DNA from: Plantago elongata | Lineage: Eukaryota; Streptophyta; Magnoliopsida; Lamiales; Plantaginaceae | Assembly (NCBI GenBank): GCA_036897095.1 | Contig: JAYMSP010000154.1 | Location: 1 to 64,000, forward strand | Direction: 5' to 3' | DNA length: 64,000 nt | Shown: one piece after another, positions 23,822-35,734 of the stretch | Position numbering within the stretch: the first letter of the stretch is position 1 | How the letters are laid out: every line of letters starts with the position of its first letter | Made by a program: the position numbers and the translations under genes | Notes under the pieces: generated by a model | What the model was told of the DNA's origin: nothing | Database searches by the model: none | What the model saw: the letters and a program-made list of their open reading frames with translations, nothing else

Positions 23822-24859
23822 GACAGAATCTCCGAGCTACCTGAGCCCATACTACATCAGATACTAGCCAGCTGCCTTCCTTTCAAAGAAGCTACTCGGA
23901 CGTATTGTTTGTCCAAAACATGGAACGCTCTGATCTGGAATTGTTCTCCAGAATTGTACTTTGATCAACAAGCTTTCGAAGGAACCACAAGCTCAAAGAA
24001 GATCAGCTACGAAATACAGGTGCAACAATTCTGCGACTATGTTAACCAATCCATAAGACGCCATCGTCAATCAAACATACCCATCCAGAAGTTTAAACTT
24101 CACTTGATTATTAGAGGTGCATGCAACCGAGTGCCCGTGGAAGAGGTTTACAAGTGGTTAGATTATGCTACGAGCTGCAATAAGCTCGATCAGTTGGTTG
24201 TCCATTGTGATGGCCCATGGGGTCCGAAGTTTACCACCACCGGCCAGAAAATATGGCCCTTCCGTTTGCCGGAATCTTTGCTCTCTTCTGTTAAGTCATT
24301 GAAGGAGTTGGAATTATATGGTTGCGAGATTCCTACCAGTAATAATATTGATTTCTCTCTAAAGAAGCTCTCCCTTACTAAAGTCGAAGTTGATCAACAA
24401 ACTTTACAAGGCATATTTTCGAGCAGTCGTCTTCTTGAACAAGTTTGTATTCAAAATTGTGAAGGGTTCAACAGAGTAAAGCTAGCTGGGCACAAATTGG
24501 AGAGGGTGTACTTCCGGGCTGGAGATTATAATCGGTCACAGAGCATGGAAGTCGAGTCACCGAATCTACAAGAAATTATTTATGGTGGGGTTGCCGCCAT
24601 CGTAAACAGCATCCCAGTTTGCAACTGCAAGAACCTTACAAAAGTTATATTGGATTATGCTGGGCTGTTAACATTAAAACTCCTTCAATCTATCCTATCT
24701 AAGTTTCCAGCACTTGAGAATCTCGAGTTCAAGGAATGTTGCTTCAAGACTTGTGAAGATGATACAGTTTTCCTTGTTCGAGGATCTGCCAGTAGAAGGC
24801 AACTGGAAGCTAGTGATCTTTTCAGTTTTATTTCAAGTTTGAAAGTCCAGTTATCTTAA
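23717..24859 (+). CDS. F-box/LRR protein, single exon
   Basis: A 380-aa predicted SCF ubiquitin-ligase specificity subunit. The F-box (~residues 36-80) reads EDRISELPEPILHQIL, then PFKEATRTYCLSKTWNALI, the class with a TxxLSKxW core. It is followed by plant-type leucine-rich repeats (~150-350), seen as SVKSLKELELYGCEI, FSLKKLSLTKVEVDQQTL, SRLLEQVCIQNCEGF, NLTKVILDYAG and FPALENLEFKECCF. No FBD domain is visible at the C terminus, so it is shorter than many relatives. The N terminus contains a duplicated ~17-residue lysine/arginine-rich block. It belongs to a different F-box subfamily from the gene at 18978, although it lies between two copies of that family. The target is unknown. Confidence 0.85.
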   Translation: MKPNYAKRIRAEEEYKRIMKLNAAKQPRADEYQKEDRISELPEPILHQILASCLPFKEATRTYCLSKTWNALIWNCSPELYFDQQAFEGTTSSKKISYEIQVQQFCDYVNQSIRRHRQSNIPIQKFKLHLIIRGACNRVPVEEVYKWLDYATSCNKLDQLVVHCDGPWGPKFTTTGQKIWPFRLPESLLSSVKSLKELELYGCEIPTSNNIDFSLKKLSLTKVEVDQQTLQGIFSSSRLLEQVCIQNCEGFNRVKLAGHKLERVYFRAGDYNRSQSMEVESPNLQEIIYGGVAAIVNSIPVCNCKNLTKVILDYAGLLTLKLLQSILSKFPALENLEFKECCFKTCEDDTVFLVRGSASRRQLEASDLFSFISSLKVQLS

Positions 24860-25119
24860 TTACAATAGTGTTGTAACTTCTAATCATTATACTACTGCAT
24901 GTTGAGATATATAGTTTCAGAGTTTACATGATAATCTGGAGTGTGTATATAAGTATGTCCTCAAACATGCATTTTTTCTCTACTACTGCAAACTGCATTT
25001 TACTAGTTTATACTCAATGTATCTCTATAAATTTCACAAATTCCACAACCGTACATTCACAAATGTAGTTCCAGTAAAATCGAACAAATGGTGTAACCTT
25101 GATAATTTCCCTAATTGTT
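24860..25119. other. F-box/LRR 3' flank
   Basis: Probable 3' UTR and spacer before the truncated F-box copy. No other feature seen. Confidence 0.5.
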
Positions 25120-25588
25120 CCGGTCTTGTTACTCAATCTGGACTCTTCATTGGATTGGCCTTGTGAATCGCATCAGATGCATTATTGCTCTTCATCTCAC
25201 AGACGAAACATACTTTATACGCTTCCCCTGCCACCTAAAAGCTATGATCTGTTCGCCAAATGGGACAACACTCATCTGAACGTGTCGGATGGTTGCTTAC
25301 TTCTAAATAGCACGGACATTAAACAATTTCGTGTATGGATTTTTGGAAGATTATGGAGGGGAGAACATTTGGGTGAAGTTAGCTTCACTGAAATTGCCAT
25401 GTGGTCATGATAAATGGGACATCAGGGTTGTGGCCTATCTAAAGACCAAACATCAGGTTATAATCAAGTTCAAGAATGAGGGTCCGTTTTCTTATCAAGT
25501 GCTTCCGTCAAGTCTTACGAAGAGGTCAAATGAGAGTTTAAAGCTGAAGGTCTGGATCCCCGGTTCTTGGGCTCCCTGGTTTGAATAG
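25120..25588 (+). pseudogene. FBA-type F-box pseudogene (C-terminal half)
   Basis: The sequence aligns with residues ~215-382 of the intact F-box gene at 18978. SLHWIGLVN, the ETYF motif, DGCLLL, FRVWIF, GENIWVKLASLKLPCGHDKWDIRVVAYLK and the identical ending IPGSWAPWFE occur in order. The 5' half including the F-box is absent. At least two frameshifts break it: one after ETYF and one after FRVWIF (TTTTTGG run). About 24 codons (the LVWFDVETKT strand) are deleted before the last 40 codons. The 3' flank after the stop also matches the intact copy (TTTTTCGTGCAAGGAA, GATCTGCTGAAG), so this is a tandem duplicate that decayed. Confidence 0.88.
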
Positions 25589-26179
25589 GATTTTTCGTGC
25601 AAGGAATTAAGAGTGTCAAGTTAAACGTCTATGATGTTTAAGATCTGCTGAAGGTTTGTTCTGTTTGGAACTTGATCTATTTCTCTTTGCTAGATATGTT
25701 TAGAATTTGAACAAGTACTAGGAGATTAATCTGTATGTCAATTATAGCCATGAATCTATATCTCTTGTCACGCATGTGTTGACTGTTGAGCATCCTTTTA
25801 TTGAAGTATCTAGTTTGAGTTTAGCATCCGTTTTTGATTGAAAAAGTATGCAATGGAGGTGGAATTTGCTGATTAATCTGAGTACAAAATGGCCAGAGTG
25901 TAAGCTAGCTAGCTTCCTGACCATTTAATCTCTGCTTTCTCGTTCATCTCACCATTCGGCGGGCATGCAAATCTTCTCTGTATCACTGAATAGTCCATTT
26001 AATCTGCTAGAGTGACTCGGTTTTTTACTTGAATGTTGTGTAAACTGGTGCTCAGATTAGATAACAGATGGAAATTTGGTACTTGGTAGCATTCCAGAGG
26101 TTGTTGCTATGGCTTATGAGTTATGAATTATGATGCCTAACCAGTTTTCTAGTAATACATAATTCATATATCTGTGGTT

Positions 26180-26395
26180 TTTGGCAGAACTGGAGAGGCA
26201 ACAGAGTGAAGGAGAAAATACAAGAGATGAACAAATCAAGCAGGTGCTCAAAAATCCCGCTAAAAAATCAGCATCAATGTATTTTGAAAGTTTTGTGTTT
26301 TTTTGAGATACTCTTGTTTTGCATATTATATATACTCTTCTAACTTCTTCAATTATGATGCTTATATCTGATGAATCGATATTTATAGTTGCTTT
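26180..26395 (+). repeat. Duplicated F-box 3'-flank block, copy 2
   Basis: Counterpart of 21205-21420, lying ~600 bp after the pseudogene stop. In the intact unit the same block is ~1080 bp after the stop, and the difference is close to the 424-bp insertion at 20618-21041. Confidence 0.7.
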
Positions 26396-26943
26396 TATTG
26401 CTTTAAACATAAAACCAGACAAAAGTAAAGATTTTTTCTCACTCTGTACTGAACTTTTAAATGATAAATAGTAATTTAAAATTTTAAAATTAATAATCAT
26501 AAAATATGTTGAATTCATAGATCAATGACAAGATCTTTCCTATCAAAAATTACATCGTCAGACCATTATTATAAATGTCGTAGAAGTTGTTTTTTGTGAC
26601 AGTCGGAACGAGTAGGTTGTTGTTAGTCGGCTTTATTCGTGAAATTATAGATATCTCTGAGCAAGTCGAAATTATTATAGACTGGGGCATTCATCATCAA
26701 TTTGAACCCGCTCTGATAGCTTATTAAGTTGAGTCATCATCTCTTAAAAATTATTATTAAAGAGTGATAAGTTATCCAACTTATATGTTGTTTATAAAAC
26801 CCTCTCAACAAATGATTTGAAATTTTATTAATAGTGTGTTTGGCGATACATTATGTTCACTAATATTTCAGTTGTTATTGTATAAATTCATATTAAAAGA
26901 GATTACGATCATGCAAAAGGGGGTCTATGTCTTGTTACACATT
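26396..26943. other. Intergenic, AT-rich
   Basis: No coding potential or element recognised. Confidence 0.5.
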
Positions 26944-26960
26944 TCATCCACTGTCAATTT

Positions 26961-27145
26961 TTTTTTTAGAATTTGATATACACGCTTACATAATTTATTC
27001 GGATTATAATTAATTATAAATTAACAAACTCTATTCAAATAACTAACACTCCATTTCAAAGAAAATTCTATCACTGTCGAAGTTCGAACTCATTATCTCA
27101 TGATTGCAGCTTCTGCTTTCTTATCACTCGATCACCTTATAACTC
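26961..27145 (-). mobile_element. tRNA-derived SINE with 17-bp target duplication
   Basis: The 185-bp insertion is bounded by TCATCCACTGTCAATTT (26944-26960) and TCATCCACTGGCAATTT (27146-27162), one mismatch. On the minus strand the 5' part carries an A-box-like GTGATCGAGTGATAAG and a B-box-like GAGTTCGAACTTC about 40 bases later. A poly(A) tail, seen as a T run on the plus strand, abuts the left duplication. This is the architecture of a pol III SINE inserted by target-primed reverse transcription. Confidence 0.82.
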
Positions 27146-27162
27146 TCATCCACTGGCAATTT

Positions 27163-27923
27163 AGGCACAATCACTCTCAAGTATGCATTGTTATTTATGG
27201 AGCAATTTTTTGTTGGCAACCATTTCACGCATTTGACTATAAAAATCCTAAATTTAGCTACAAAGTTCTCAATTTAAAAGTATGTGCACAATATTTGAAG
27301 TTAAATACGTGATGTTAATTTAGTCTTTTCGAGATATGATAACTTGAAAAGTTCATATTCACGAGAATGAATTTTCTGAAAACAAAGATGCACATATAAT
27401 AGGTATTGATTTCGATTCAAAATCACTCATTCATTGCCAATTGATTATCTTTTGTAATTGAAAGTCGTGAAGCATTGAATCATAAACGTGCATAGAGTGA
27501 AAAATAGAAAAAAGAAGTAAAAATGGAATTCATGGATATTTAAGTAACGAATAGGAATAAGAAGAAAATTCCAAAAAGTGGAGATAAGATCCTCGATAGA
27601 AATGCTTCCCCAATTACACCTTGTTGTTGGAAATAAACGAAAGAAAGAAAATCACGTCAGTCACATTTATTATCATTCATCAAAGAACAAACAAACAAAA
27701 CAACTCTTCACATTCGAGTCTAGCTAGCATAATAAACACTCTCACCAAACTCCTTTTCACGTTAAAAATCACTTATTTCACCTCACTAGCATCTCAAATC
27801 ACATTATTTTTCATCTTCATTCTCATCTCCCTTCAAAATACACACTTTTCCCTCCACTACCCACCCACCCACCCACCCTTCTTAATACTTAATACACCCT
27901 CTCTTCTTCTTCTTTTCATAAAA
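27163..27923 (+). promoter_or_regulatory. Upstream region and leader of the receptor kinase gene
   Basis: AT-rich upstream DNA ending in a pyrimidine-rich leader with an ACCC tetramer array (about 27861-27878) and CTTCTT repeats directly before the ATG. In-frame codons upstream of 27924 lack signal-peptide character, so they are not included in the CDS. No clear TATA box was fixed. Confidence 0.4.
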
Positions 27924-30900
27924 ATGGCAACTCCAATTTCAGTCCTCTGCTTCTTCTTTTTTTTCATATACACCACTGCCGGACTAAACCAAGATGGTAA
28001 GCTACTTCTGAAGCTAAAAAGCTCGCTTTCCGACCCAACAGGCTCTCTAGCAAACTGGTCAGGCCGGGACGCTACGCCTTGCAACTGGACAGGAATCACC
28101 TGCCATAAAAGAACCGGTTCGGTCATCTCGCTCGATCTCAGCGATAAGTCTCTCTCGGGTCCATTTCCGGTTGCCTACCTCTTCAGCATCAGCTCTATAT
28201 CTAACATCAATATGTCTTTAAACAGCATCAACGGTTCGATTCCAGAATCGATATCCAAATGTCGGAACCTTGTATACCTCGACCTCTTCTACAATGAGCT
28301 CGTGGGCCCACTCCCGGATACACTCTCCGACCTCCGTTTCCTCAGGTTTACTTTTTACCTTCTTTTCTTATTGCTTTTGACGTTGGTTATGGGAAAAAGT
28401 CGATGATGGCGTCGTGTACTTTTGCTTTATGTGGTTCACGTAACAGACTGCAAACAACTAGAGTTTGGTGTGGTGTAGCTTTAACTGATGGTGTAGCATT
28501 TAGTTGGTTGCTGATTTGTTCTGGTAATTTATGATGCGTATAATAATTGAATTGAAACACAGCCACTTTACCATTAATGATTTTCACCATCTGATTTTTT
28601 TTCTACATTCTGTTTTCGTGAATCAGGTGTTACTCTATTTGTTAATCGACTCAATCCTATTATAGTACTGTAGTAATTTACCTTTTTAACTATCAATAAA
28701 TCTACTTTTTCTGGTTTGGGATATACACTTGCTGTATAAAGCCGGGATTCTCAGGGAATGAGTGTACGAGTGTCACTTGTATCGTACTCCCTCCTTCTTT
28801 TACAAGGTTTACATTTTAGTTAAAAAGAACGGAGAGAGTATTATAGGAGATATGTTTGGAAATAACAGATCTTGAGACTCTAGGGGCAGAATATCCTAGC
28901 AGTGAGACGACAATGAACTATCTCGTCGTACACATTGAAGTTTCCAGAAAAGAACTGTGGATGTGTTTGCAACAATCTATACTTGTTTTAAGGATTTAAA
29001 TTAACAAGAAGATAGTAATATTGAGTTAGATCAAGTCTTTTATACCATTTGTTAGATTAAGTAGTAAATTTATTATACCCGAGTAAATACGTTTAATATA
29101 TTACTCGGGTTTGGAGTTATATGATTTTTCAAAAAGCTTCAAGGTTAGCTTTTTTTAGTAAAATAACTAGAAGTTGTTTAGGTAGGTTCTAAACCAACTT
29201 TTCAAATTTCAATTATCCAGGATAAAAAAGCACTAAAAAACTATGTACATTCCTGTCATTTTTTCAAGTACACTGATAACTTGTCTAGTTGAGAGTTGAG
29301 GCTGAGCATTGATGCAATATGGTGATTTGATAGCTACAAGTTTGAGCATTACATTTTCCGTTTAATTTCTGACGTACTTTTGGTATGTAAGACTCATAAA
29401 AATTTCTTCTCAGGTACCTTAATGTAGATAGCAATAATTTATCTGGAAAGATTCCAGTCAGTTTCGGGCGTTTTTATGAACTAGAGGCTCTTATAGTCTC
29501 TAACAACCTGTTGAATGGAGACATTCCTGGTTCTATTGGTAATATAACTAGCTTGAAGACTCTGCATCTTGCGAACAATCCATTCACACCAGGTCCAATT
29601 CCTCCTCAATTTGGCAACTTGTCCAACCTGGAAATTCTGTGGCTGACCAATTGCAGTCTCACCGGTACTATTCCAGAGGCTTTTGGCCGTTTGAGCCGAC
29701 TCATGAATTTGGATGTTGCTAAAAATATACTCTCTGGGCCAATACCAAGTGTGATTTTCCAGCTAAAGAATTTGGTCCAGTTGGAGCTGTACGAGAACAA
29801 CTTCACTAGGAATTTGCCACTGACAGGGTGGTCTAATCTGACTAAATTGAGAAGATTTGATGCAGCACAGAATCAGTTAACTGGTGAGATCCCTGATGAG
29901 TTGTGCAAGTTGCCTCTGGAATCACTGAATTTGTATGAGAACCACGGACTTGAGGGATTTATCCCAGAGAGCATAGCCAAGTCTCCTAATCTGCGTGAGC
30001 TGAAATTGTTCCAAACGGAACTGACAGGGTCTTTACCGAAAGAACTGGGAAAGTACTCACCTTTGGAAACAATGGATGTAACCAAGTGTAATTTGTCTGG
30101 TGAAATACCTGAATTTTTGTGTCACAATGGGGCTCTGGAACAGTTAATCTTGCTCAACAACACATTTTCTGGGAAGCTTCCAGTTCAGCTTGCGAAATGC
30201 CAGACCTTACAGAGAGTTCGGTTAATGGGTAACAGATTGTACGGGGAAATTCCAGCAGAATTTTGGGGTTTGCCACATTTATTCTTACTTGAGCTCACTG
30301 GTAATTTATTTTCAGGAAGCATATCCCATTTGATTTCCAGTGCAAAGAACCTGTCTGAACTTAAACTTTCAGAAAACAAATTCTCCGGAAATATACCTAG
30401 TGAAATTGGATCAGTAGATACTCTTGTTCTGTTTGAAGCACATCACAATGAGCTCGGTGGGGAGATACCAAGTACCATTGGGAACTTGGTGCATCTTAAT
30501 GTGCTTGATCTCAGTAATAATGAACTTTCTGGTGGTATTCCTGACAGTATTCAATCTTTGAAGCAACTAAACGAGCTTAATTTGGCTTGGAACGGTTTAT
30601 CAGGTGAAATCCCAGACGAAATTGGTAACTTGCTCGTGCTCAACTATCTTGATCTTTCAGAGAATAAATTCTCCGGGCGCATTCCACAGTCGCTGCAGAA
30701 CTTGCAGTTAAATGTGCTAAATTTGTCAAGCAACGAGCTTTCAGGTGATATACCTCCACGCTTCAGCCGAGCATTTTATAGAGATAGCTTTCTTGGGAAT
30801 CCAGGCCTATGTTTTCAAGACTTTTGCGATTCCAGAATTCGAAAGAATGATCAAATGGTTACGTTAATTCTGAAGTTGATCTTTGTTACAGCAGGGCTTC

Positions 30901-31988
30901 TTTTCCTTGTTAGCCTTGGTTGGTTCTCATGGAGGCACAACAAACTCGAGAAGGTTAAAAGAAGTATAAGCATCATAACGGAGTGGACTTCATTCCATAA
31001 GTTGACCTTTGATGAACTTGAAATTGCCGATTCCCTTAAAGAAGCTAATGTAATTGGTACAGGGGCCTCGGGAAAAGTTTACAAAGTCGTACTCAGCAAT
31101 GGTGATACAGTAGCAGTGAAGAAGCTTCTCGAAAGACCTGACAGGCACCAACATAACTTTGACAGTACTGATTCTGATAAAGATGAGTTTGAGGTTGAAG
31201 TTAATACACTGGGGAAGATCCGTCACAAAAATATCGTGAAGTTGTGGTGTTGTTGCAACAAGGGGAACTCAAAACTTTTGGTCTACGAATTTATGCCTAA
31301 TGGGAGCTTAGGAGATTTGCTGCACAGTGCAAACAGTAAGCTGCTGGATTGGCCAACGAGGCTTAAGATCGCCTTAAACTCTGCTGAGGGGCTGTCGTAC
31401 TTGCACCATGATTGTGTTCCTCCTATCGTTCATAGAGATATTAAGTCGAATAACATATTACTTGATGAAAATCTCGGAGCTAAAATTTCTGATTTCGGAG
31501 TGGCCAAGGTTGTCAAGTCAGCTGCCAGGGGAGTTGAGCCGATGTCCATGATTGCTGGCTCTTGTGGTTACATTGCACCAGGTAAATTCTCTATAGTAAT
31601 TCTTTTACTTAAATGTTGTACTCTTCAACAATTTAAGCTAACATTTCATCGAACTTATGTCATGGTAGAATATGCATACACGCTTCGTGTGAATGAGAAG
31701 AGCGATGTCTACAGCTTCGGTGTAGTCCTATTGGAGCTCGTGACCGGGAAACCACCTACTGATCCTGAGCTTGGCGTGAGAGATTTACCAACATGGGTGT
31801 GCATTATATTAGGCGAGAAAGGAGCTGAGTATGTGATTGATCCAAAACTTGAATCGAGATTGAAAGAACATATTGTGAGGGTTCTTGATATAGGTTTGCT
31901 CTGTACTAGCAGTCTCCCAATCAACCGTCCTTCGATGCGCAGAGTTGTGAAGATGCTGCAGGAGTTGCAATGTACAATGGTGTCCTAA
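27924..31988 (+). CDS. HAESA/HSL-type leucine-rich repeat receptor kinase
   Basis: A plasma-membrane receptor kinase of the LRR-XI family, the group that perceives small secreted peptides such as IDA. Exons 27924-28345, 29414-31581 and 31669-31988 splice in frame to 969 aa. Order: signal peptide ~1-20, N-terminal cap with CNWTGITC, about twenty LRRs to ~600, membrane helix ~622-645 (LILKLIFVTAGLLFLV), kinase domain. Catalytic features are present: GTGASG loop at 689-694, VAVKK lysine 710, HRDIKSNN at 814, DFG at 834, so an active RD kinase is expected. The start is the ATG opening the hydrophobic signal. The last intron splits GYIAP/E in the activation segment. Compared with HAESA the C-terminal tail after VVKMLQEL is almost absent. 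HAESA versus HSL1 cannot be decided here. Confidence 0.93.
28785..28840. mobile_element. Minimal Stowaway-like MITE in RLK intron 1
   Basis: A 56-bp palindromic unit runs TACTCCCTCCTTCTTTT to AAAAAGAACGGAGAGAGTA. Both ends match the CTCCCTCCGT terminus, and the arms leave almost no interior. It sits in the 1.07-kb first intron. Confidence 0.65.
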
Positions 31989-33632
31989 TACTGCCAGGGA
32001 ACTATGCTAAGTGAAGTATTTTTAGTATTATGCAGCTAATGAAGTAGTATTTGGTGGTAATGTAGCTCAGCTGCTTAGGAACACAATCTTAGAACAGAGC
32101 TTTAAATTGACAGGTAAAAGATTAGAGTATGTTTTTCTCTTGACATTGTAAATTTGCATGCATTTATCTGATTTGTATTGAATCTTGGAAATTCTTGTGA
32201 TTGGTATGCATATAATTAGTATTCATCTGCTACTGCCAACAATTATTTGTTGTGAATGTGACACTGAATAATTGATTTCATTTACACTGAGTAGCTTGGT
32301 GTCAATTCAAGAATTTGATTTGTGAATTGACATCAAATATGGCTTTGCTTTTGACTCTTCTTTGGTGGAATCATCAGTTTTCTAATATATGGAATTTTAG
32401 CAAATAAAATGTGGTTGCAAGGAGAAAATTAGACAAGTAATCGAAGGAAGTATGTTCATATTTAAAAACGAAATAAAAAGAACTAACATTTTATTAATTT
32501 TATCATTTAACTTTAATATTAAGTGAGAAATGTTTGAGACTCCGGTTACATAAAATAAAAGATCGTTTTTATGAATCCATATATTAAAATCTCAATTACA
32601 GTAAGATTTGAATTCTTCAAACATACATTAAAACCTCAAATTTAATAATTTATTAATTAATTTTTTTATGTTTATGCATAATTGATCAATAAATTTTCAA
32701 GTCCAAGTCCAATATACAAGTGACAATATATCATCAACAAGAGGTGAAAATTAATCAAAAATAAGGTTCAATTAACATTCATAATCACATATTAGTTGGA
32801 TCGGAAGTTTAAATAGTATATGTTTATCGCTCTCAATGAAAAATGAATATGTAGAAGTTTAGAATATATAATAAATGAGCTTGGTATATATTATTCAAAT
32901 TACGGTATATAATGACTTAAGATAAGGATAATTCAATGAATTTGGAACCCGTCAATTAAAAAGAAGCATTTAAGCGGCAACAACTCTTTAAAACATAATC
33001 TAATAGTATGAGAAGACAACGCCACAACTCTTGAGTGATCACAAGATTCAGAGACAACTCAATATAGTTTCAAAGTGCAACTAAAACAAATAGAAAGATT
33101 AACAAATGACTATAAATTCACTTTTTACTAAACAGTCTTAACTGTTCAAGTGGATAGCACAAAATATATATGAATACTTTCTAAACATATTAATTTATAG
33201 TTTTGTTGGGATCAATATGGGGTTTTATCTTATATTTTATTGATTGGGGTTTAAATTTGTACTGATTCCAAGTTAAAATTGACAAATTATTAATTTATCG
33301 AGTTTATTAACTTATTAAGTATAAATTTACGAAAGTTATAATGTAGATTGTTTGGAACTTTTCATAGGGATAGTACTTTTTTTATAATAGAATACAATTT
33401 ATAAGGTAAAATGATATAGCATTTGCAATATTTTCGAATTTCAAATCCATTTCACGTTGAGTAAGTATAGTAAAAGGTAAGAATTTTTTAATCTATAGGA
33501 AATTCAGTTTCATTATAAAGAATCAGTCAAAATCACTTTAAACTGGCCAATAACTTTTATATAAATACCTCAAATAAACCAATGTTCTCATATAAAAACA
33601 TAACACCAAACCATCTTCTATGTCTACAAAAT
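31989..33632. other. Receptor-kinase 3' flank and gene-free AT-rich DNA
   Basis: The first ~200 bases are probable 3' UTR. The remainder is AT-rich with no reading frame or repeat that I can support. Confidence 0.5.
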
Positions 33633-33728
33633 CCCCCCCCCCCCCCCCCCCCCCCTCCCCCTCCCCCCCTCTCCCCCCCCCAACTACCCCAAACCCACTT
33701 TCCTTGCCAAAAAAACCCCCCCCCCCCC
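33633..33728. repeat. Long C homopolymer tracts
   Basis: A run of 23 uninterrupted C (33633-33655) is followed by C4, C5, C7 and C9 blocks split by single T, and a second run of 13 C (33716-33728). The minus strand therefore carries long G-runs able to form a G-quadruplex. Homopolymers of this length are also error-prone in assemblies. Confidence 0.9.
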
Positions 33729-33839
33729 TCCCCACTCTTCTCCTCCTTCCACATATCCTCCAACAACATACCGAAGCATCATGGTGCCGCCTCCCTTGAC
33801 GATGTTTGGGAGAATCATATTGGCTGGATTCATTGATTT

Positions 33840-35640
33840 TCGCCGAATTTCTACGTGATTTCCTTGGATTTCTTCAAATTCATCAATAATATGGTGAATC
33901 GATTCAATAGCTTTGTGGTTTTTGTTGTTTTCATATGTTAGATCGATTAATTTTACTTTTTTCGGTTAAAATCTCTTTTGGAGGTGAAAATTGACCTTAT
34001 ATTTTTCGTTTTTCGTTGCTTTTACGATATGATTTTTCCAAATCTAAAACCAGATTTGAAATTCGCACATTGGAAAATTTATTTATTTCGTGCATATGTT
34101 ATATGGTTCTTCGTTATGATTTTATGAGGCGTTGTTATCACTTTAACAACTGGTTATGGTTTTAAGCATCTCCATAACATGGATTCATTTAAAAAATTTT
34201 TGTTTAATTCAAATGGAGGTGAAATTTCTTTTATTCTTACTTTTCTGGTAATTTTACGATCTGATGTTTTCAGATCTAAAGCTAGATATGAAATCCATAC
34301 AGTAAAAATCGAATCATTTCGCAAATCATGTATTTGGTGGTTTTTATGATTTTAAGAGCTAACATTATATTTTCAAGTATCATTGTTATGTTATTAATAT
34401 GTGTTGAATATTCTTGCCTGCTATTATTTTAGCGAATATGTTATAGTTTTGAGATCTATCATTATAATTTTGAGCATCAACACTAGTGTTTTAGCTTATG
34501 ATGGAATGCTTATGATTTGATTTTTTTCAAAGACTTTGTTATAGTTTTAAGAGACACTGTCTTGAATTTAAGCATCAATGTTACTGATTTTAGCTTGTAT
34601 TTCATGTTTCTGCTTTGTTATAGTTTCAACGTACTGTTATGGTTTTAAAATGCATTTTTACGGCTTTAAGCTTCACTATTATTATTTTTAGCTTGTGTCA
34701 AATATTTTGTTTGTTATTATGTTTAGTACGTATGTTATAGTCTTAAAGACCTATTGTTTTTGTTTTAAGCAGTAACACTAATCTTTTTAGCTTATGATGA
34801 AATACTTATGTTTTGATTGCTGACAAACTTTTTTTTTTTCTAGATTTAAGAGAAATTGATATAGTTTTACAAGATACTGATATGTGTTAACCATCATTGT
34901 TATTGTTTTTAGCTTTTATTGTATATTCGTGTATTGTTATAGTTTTAACCTAAATTGTTATAGTTTTAGTAGGAACTTCTTTGACTTCAAGCATGATACT
35001 ATTTCTAGCTTGTTTTGCATGTTTCTTTTAGTGAGAGTTATTATGATTTTAATCCAGGTAATAAATGTTTTAAGAAGGTTTGGATGATAATATCGAGTTG
35101 GATGATAGGTCTCTCAAATGTGTCATTGCAGTATTGAAGCAACAAGAACAAACAACAAAAAACATGAAGTTGAAGTTCAACAAGTTTGGCGAACGAAAAA
35201 AAAAAGCCTATCTTATCAAATGAGTTGCAGTTGCATAAATATAAGAATAGACATTTTAGAATTTTTGGATGACAAAATGTCAAAAAGTAGCTTATTTTAA
35301 GTTGTTTATTACTGTTTTACTGACTTTTCTGAAATATTTTTTTGACTTGTTGGTTGAATGTTGTTAGTGTGTCACTTAAAATTAGAACTAGTTATTATAA
35401 AAATATCATGTAGGTCCTTAAAACTATCACATCACATGTTAAAATATTAAACAAAAGAGGTTAAAATTATAATTTAAACATAAAATACTGACTCATTAAA
35501 ATCATCATACATATTTTAAAACATTAATACAATACGTTAAAACTATAACTGGGAAACTTTTAATGTTAACAACTTAAAATTATAATATAATATATTAAAA
35601 ATATAAATAAAAAAAAGTGACTCGGCAATTTTTTAATAAG
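33840..35640. repeat. Degenerate repeat block with inverted GTTATAGTTTTAA motifs
   Basis: From ~34080 to ~35000 the phrase TATAGTTTTAAG, followed by CATCA.TGTTAT and TTTTAGCTT, recurs at irregular ~100-130 bp spacing in many diverged versions. From ~35400 to ~35600 the same phrase appears in reverse complement (TTAAAACTATAAC, GTTAAAACTATAA). A core of ~300 bases (about 35090-35390) with different composition lies between. This looks like the long inverted ends of a decayed DNA transposon, possibly Mutator-like, but no transposase frame or target duplication was found. Confidence 0.5.
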
Positions 35641-35734
35641 CACGACCGGTCAGACCGCTAATACCAAAAAATCCTAAAAAAACATAAAAATCCATTATTT
35701 TCCTATCTTCTAGAAAAATCTTATCTTTTCTAAT

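Noticed and set aside
29511-31988. Receptor kinase starting at the ATG at 29511
   Set aside because: This would remove the signal peptide, N-terminal cap and first LRRs, which are present in the exon at 27924-28345 and splice in frame to 29414.
33582-33836. Proline-rich open frame (and minus-strand Gly-rich frames)
   Set aside because: They arise from the C homopolymers; no gene structure around them.
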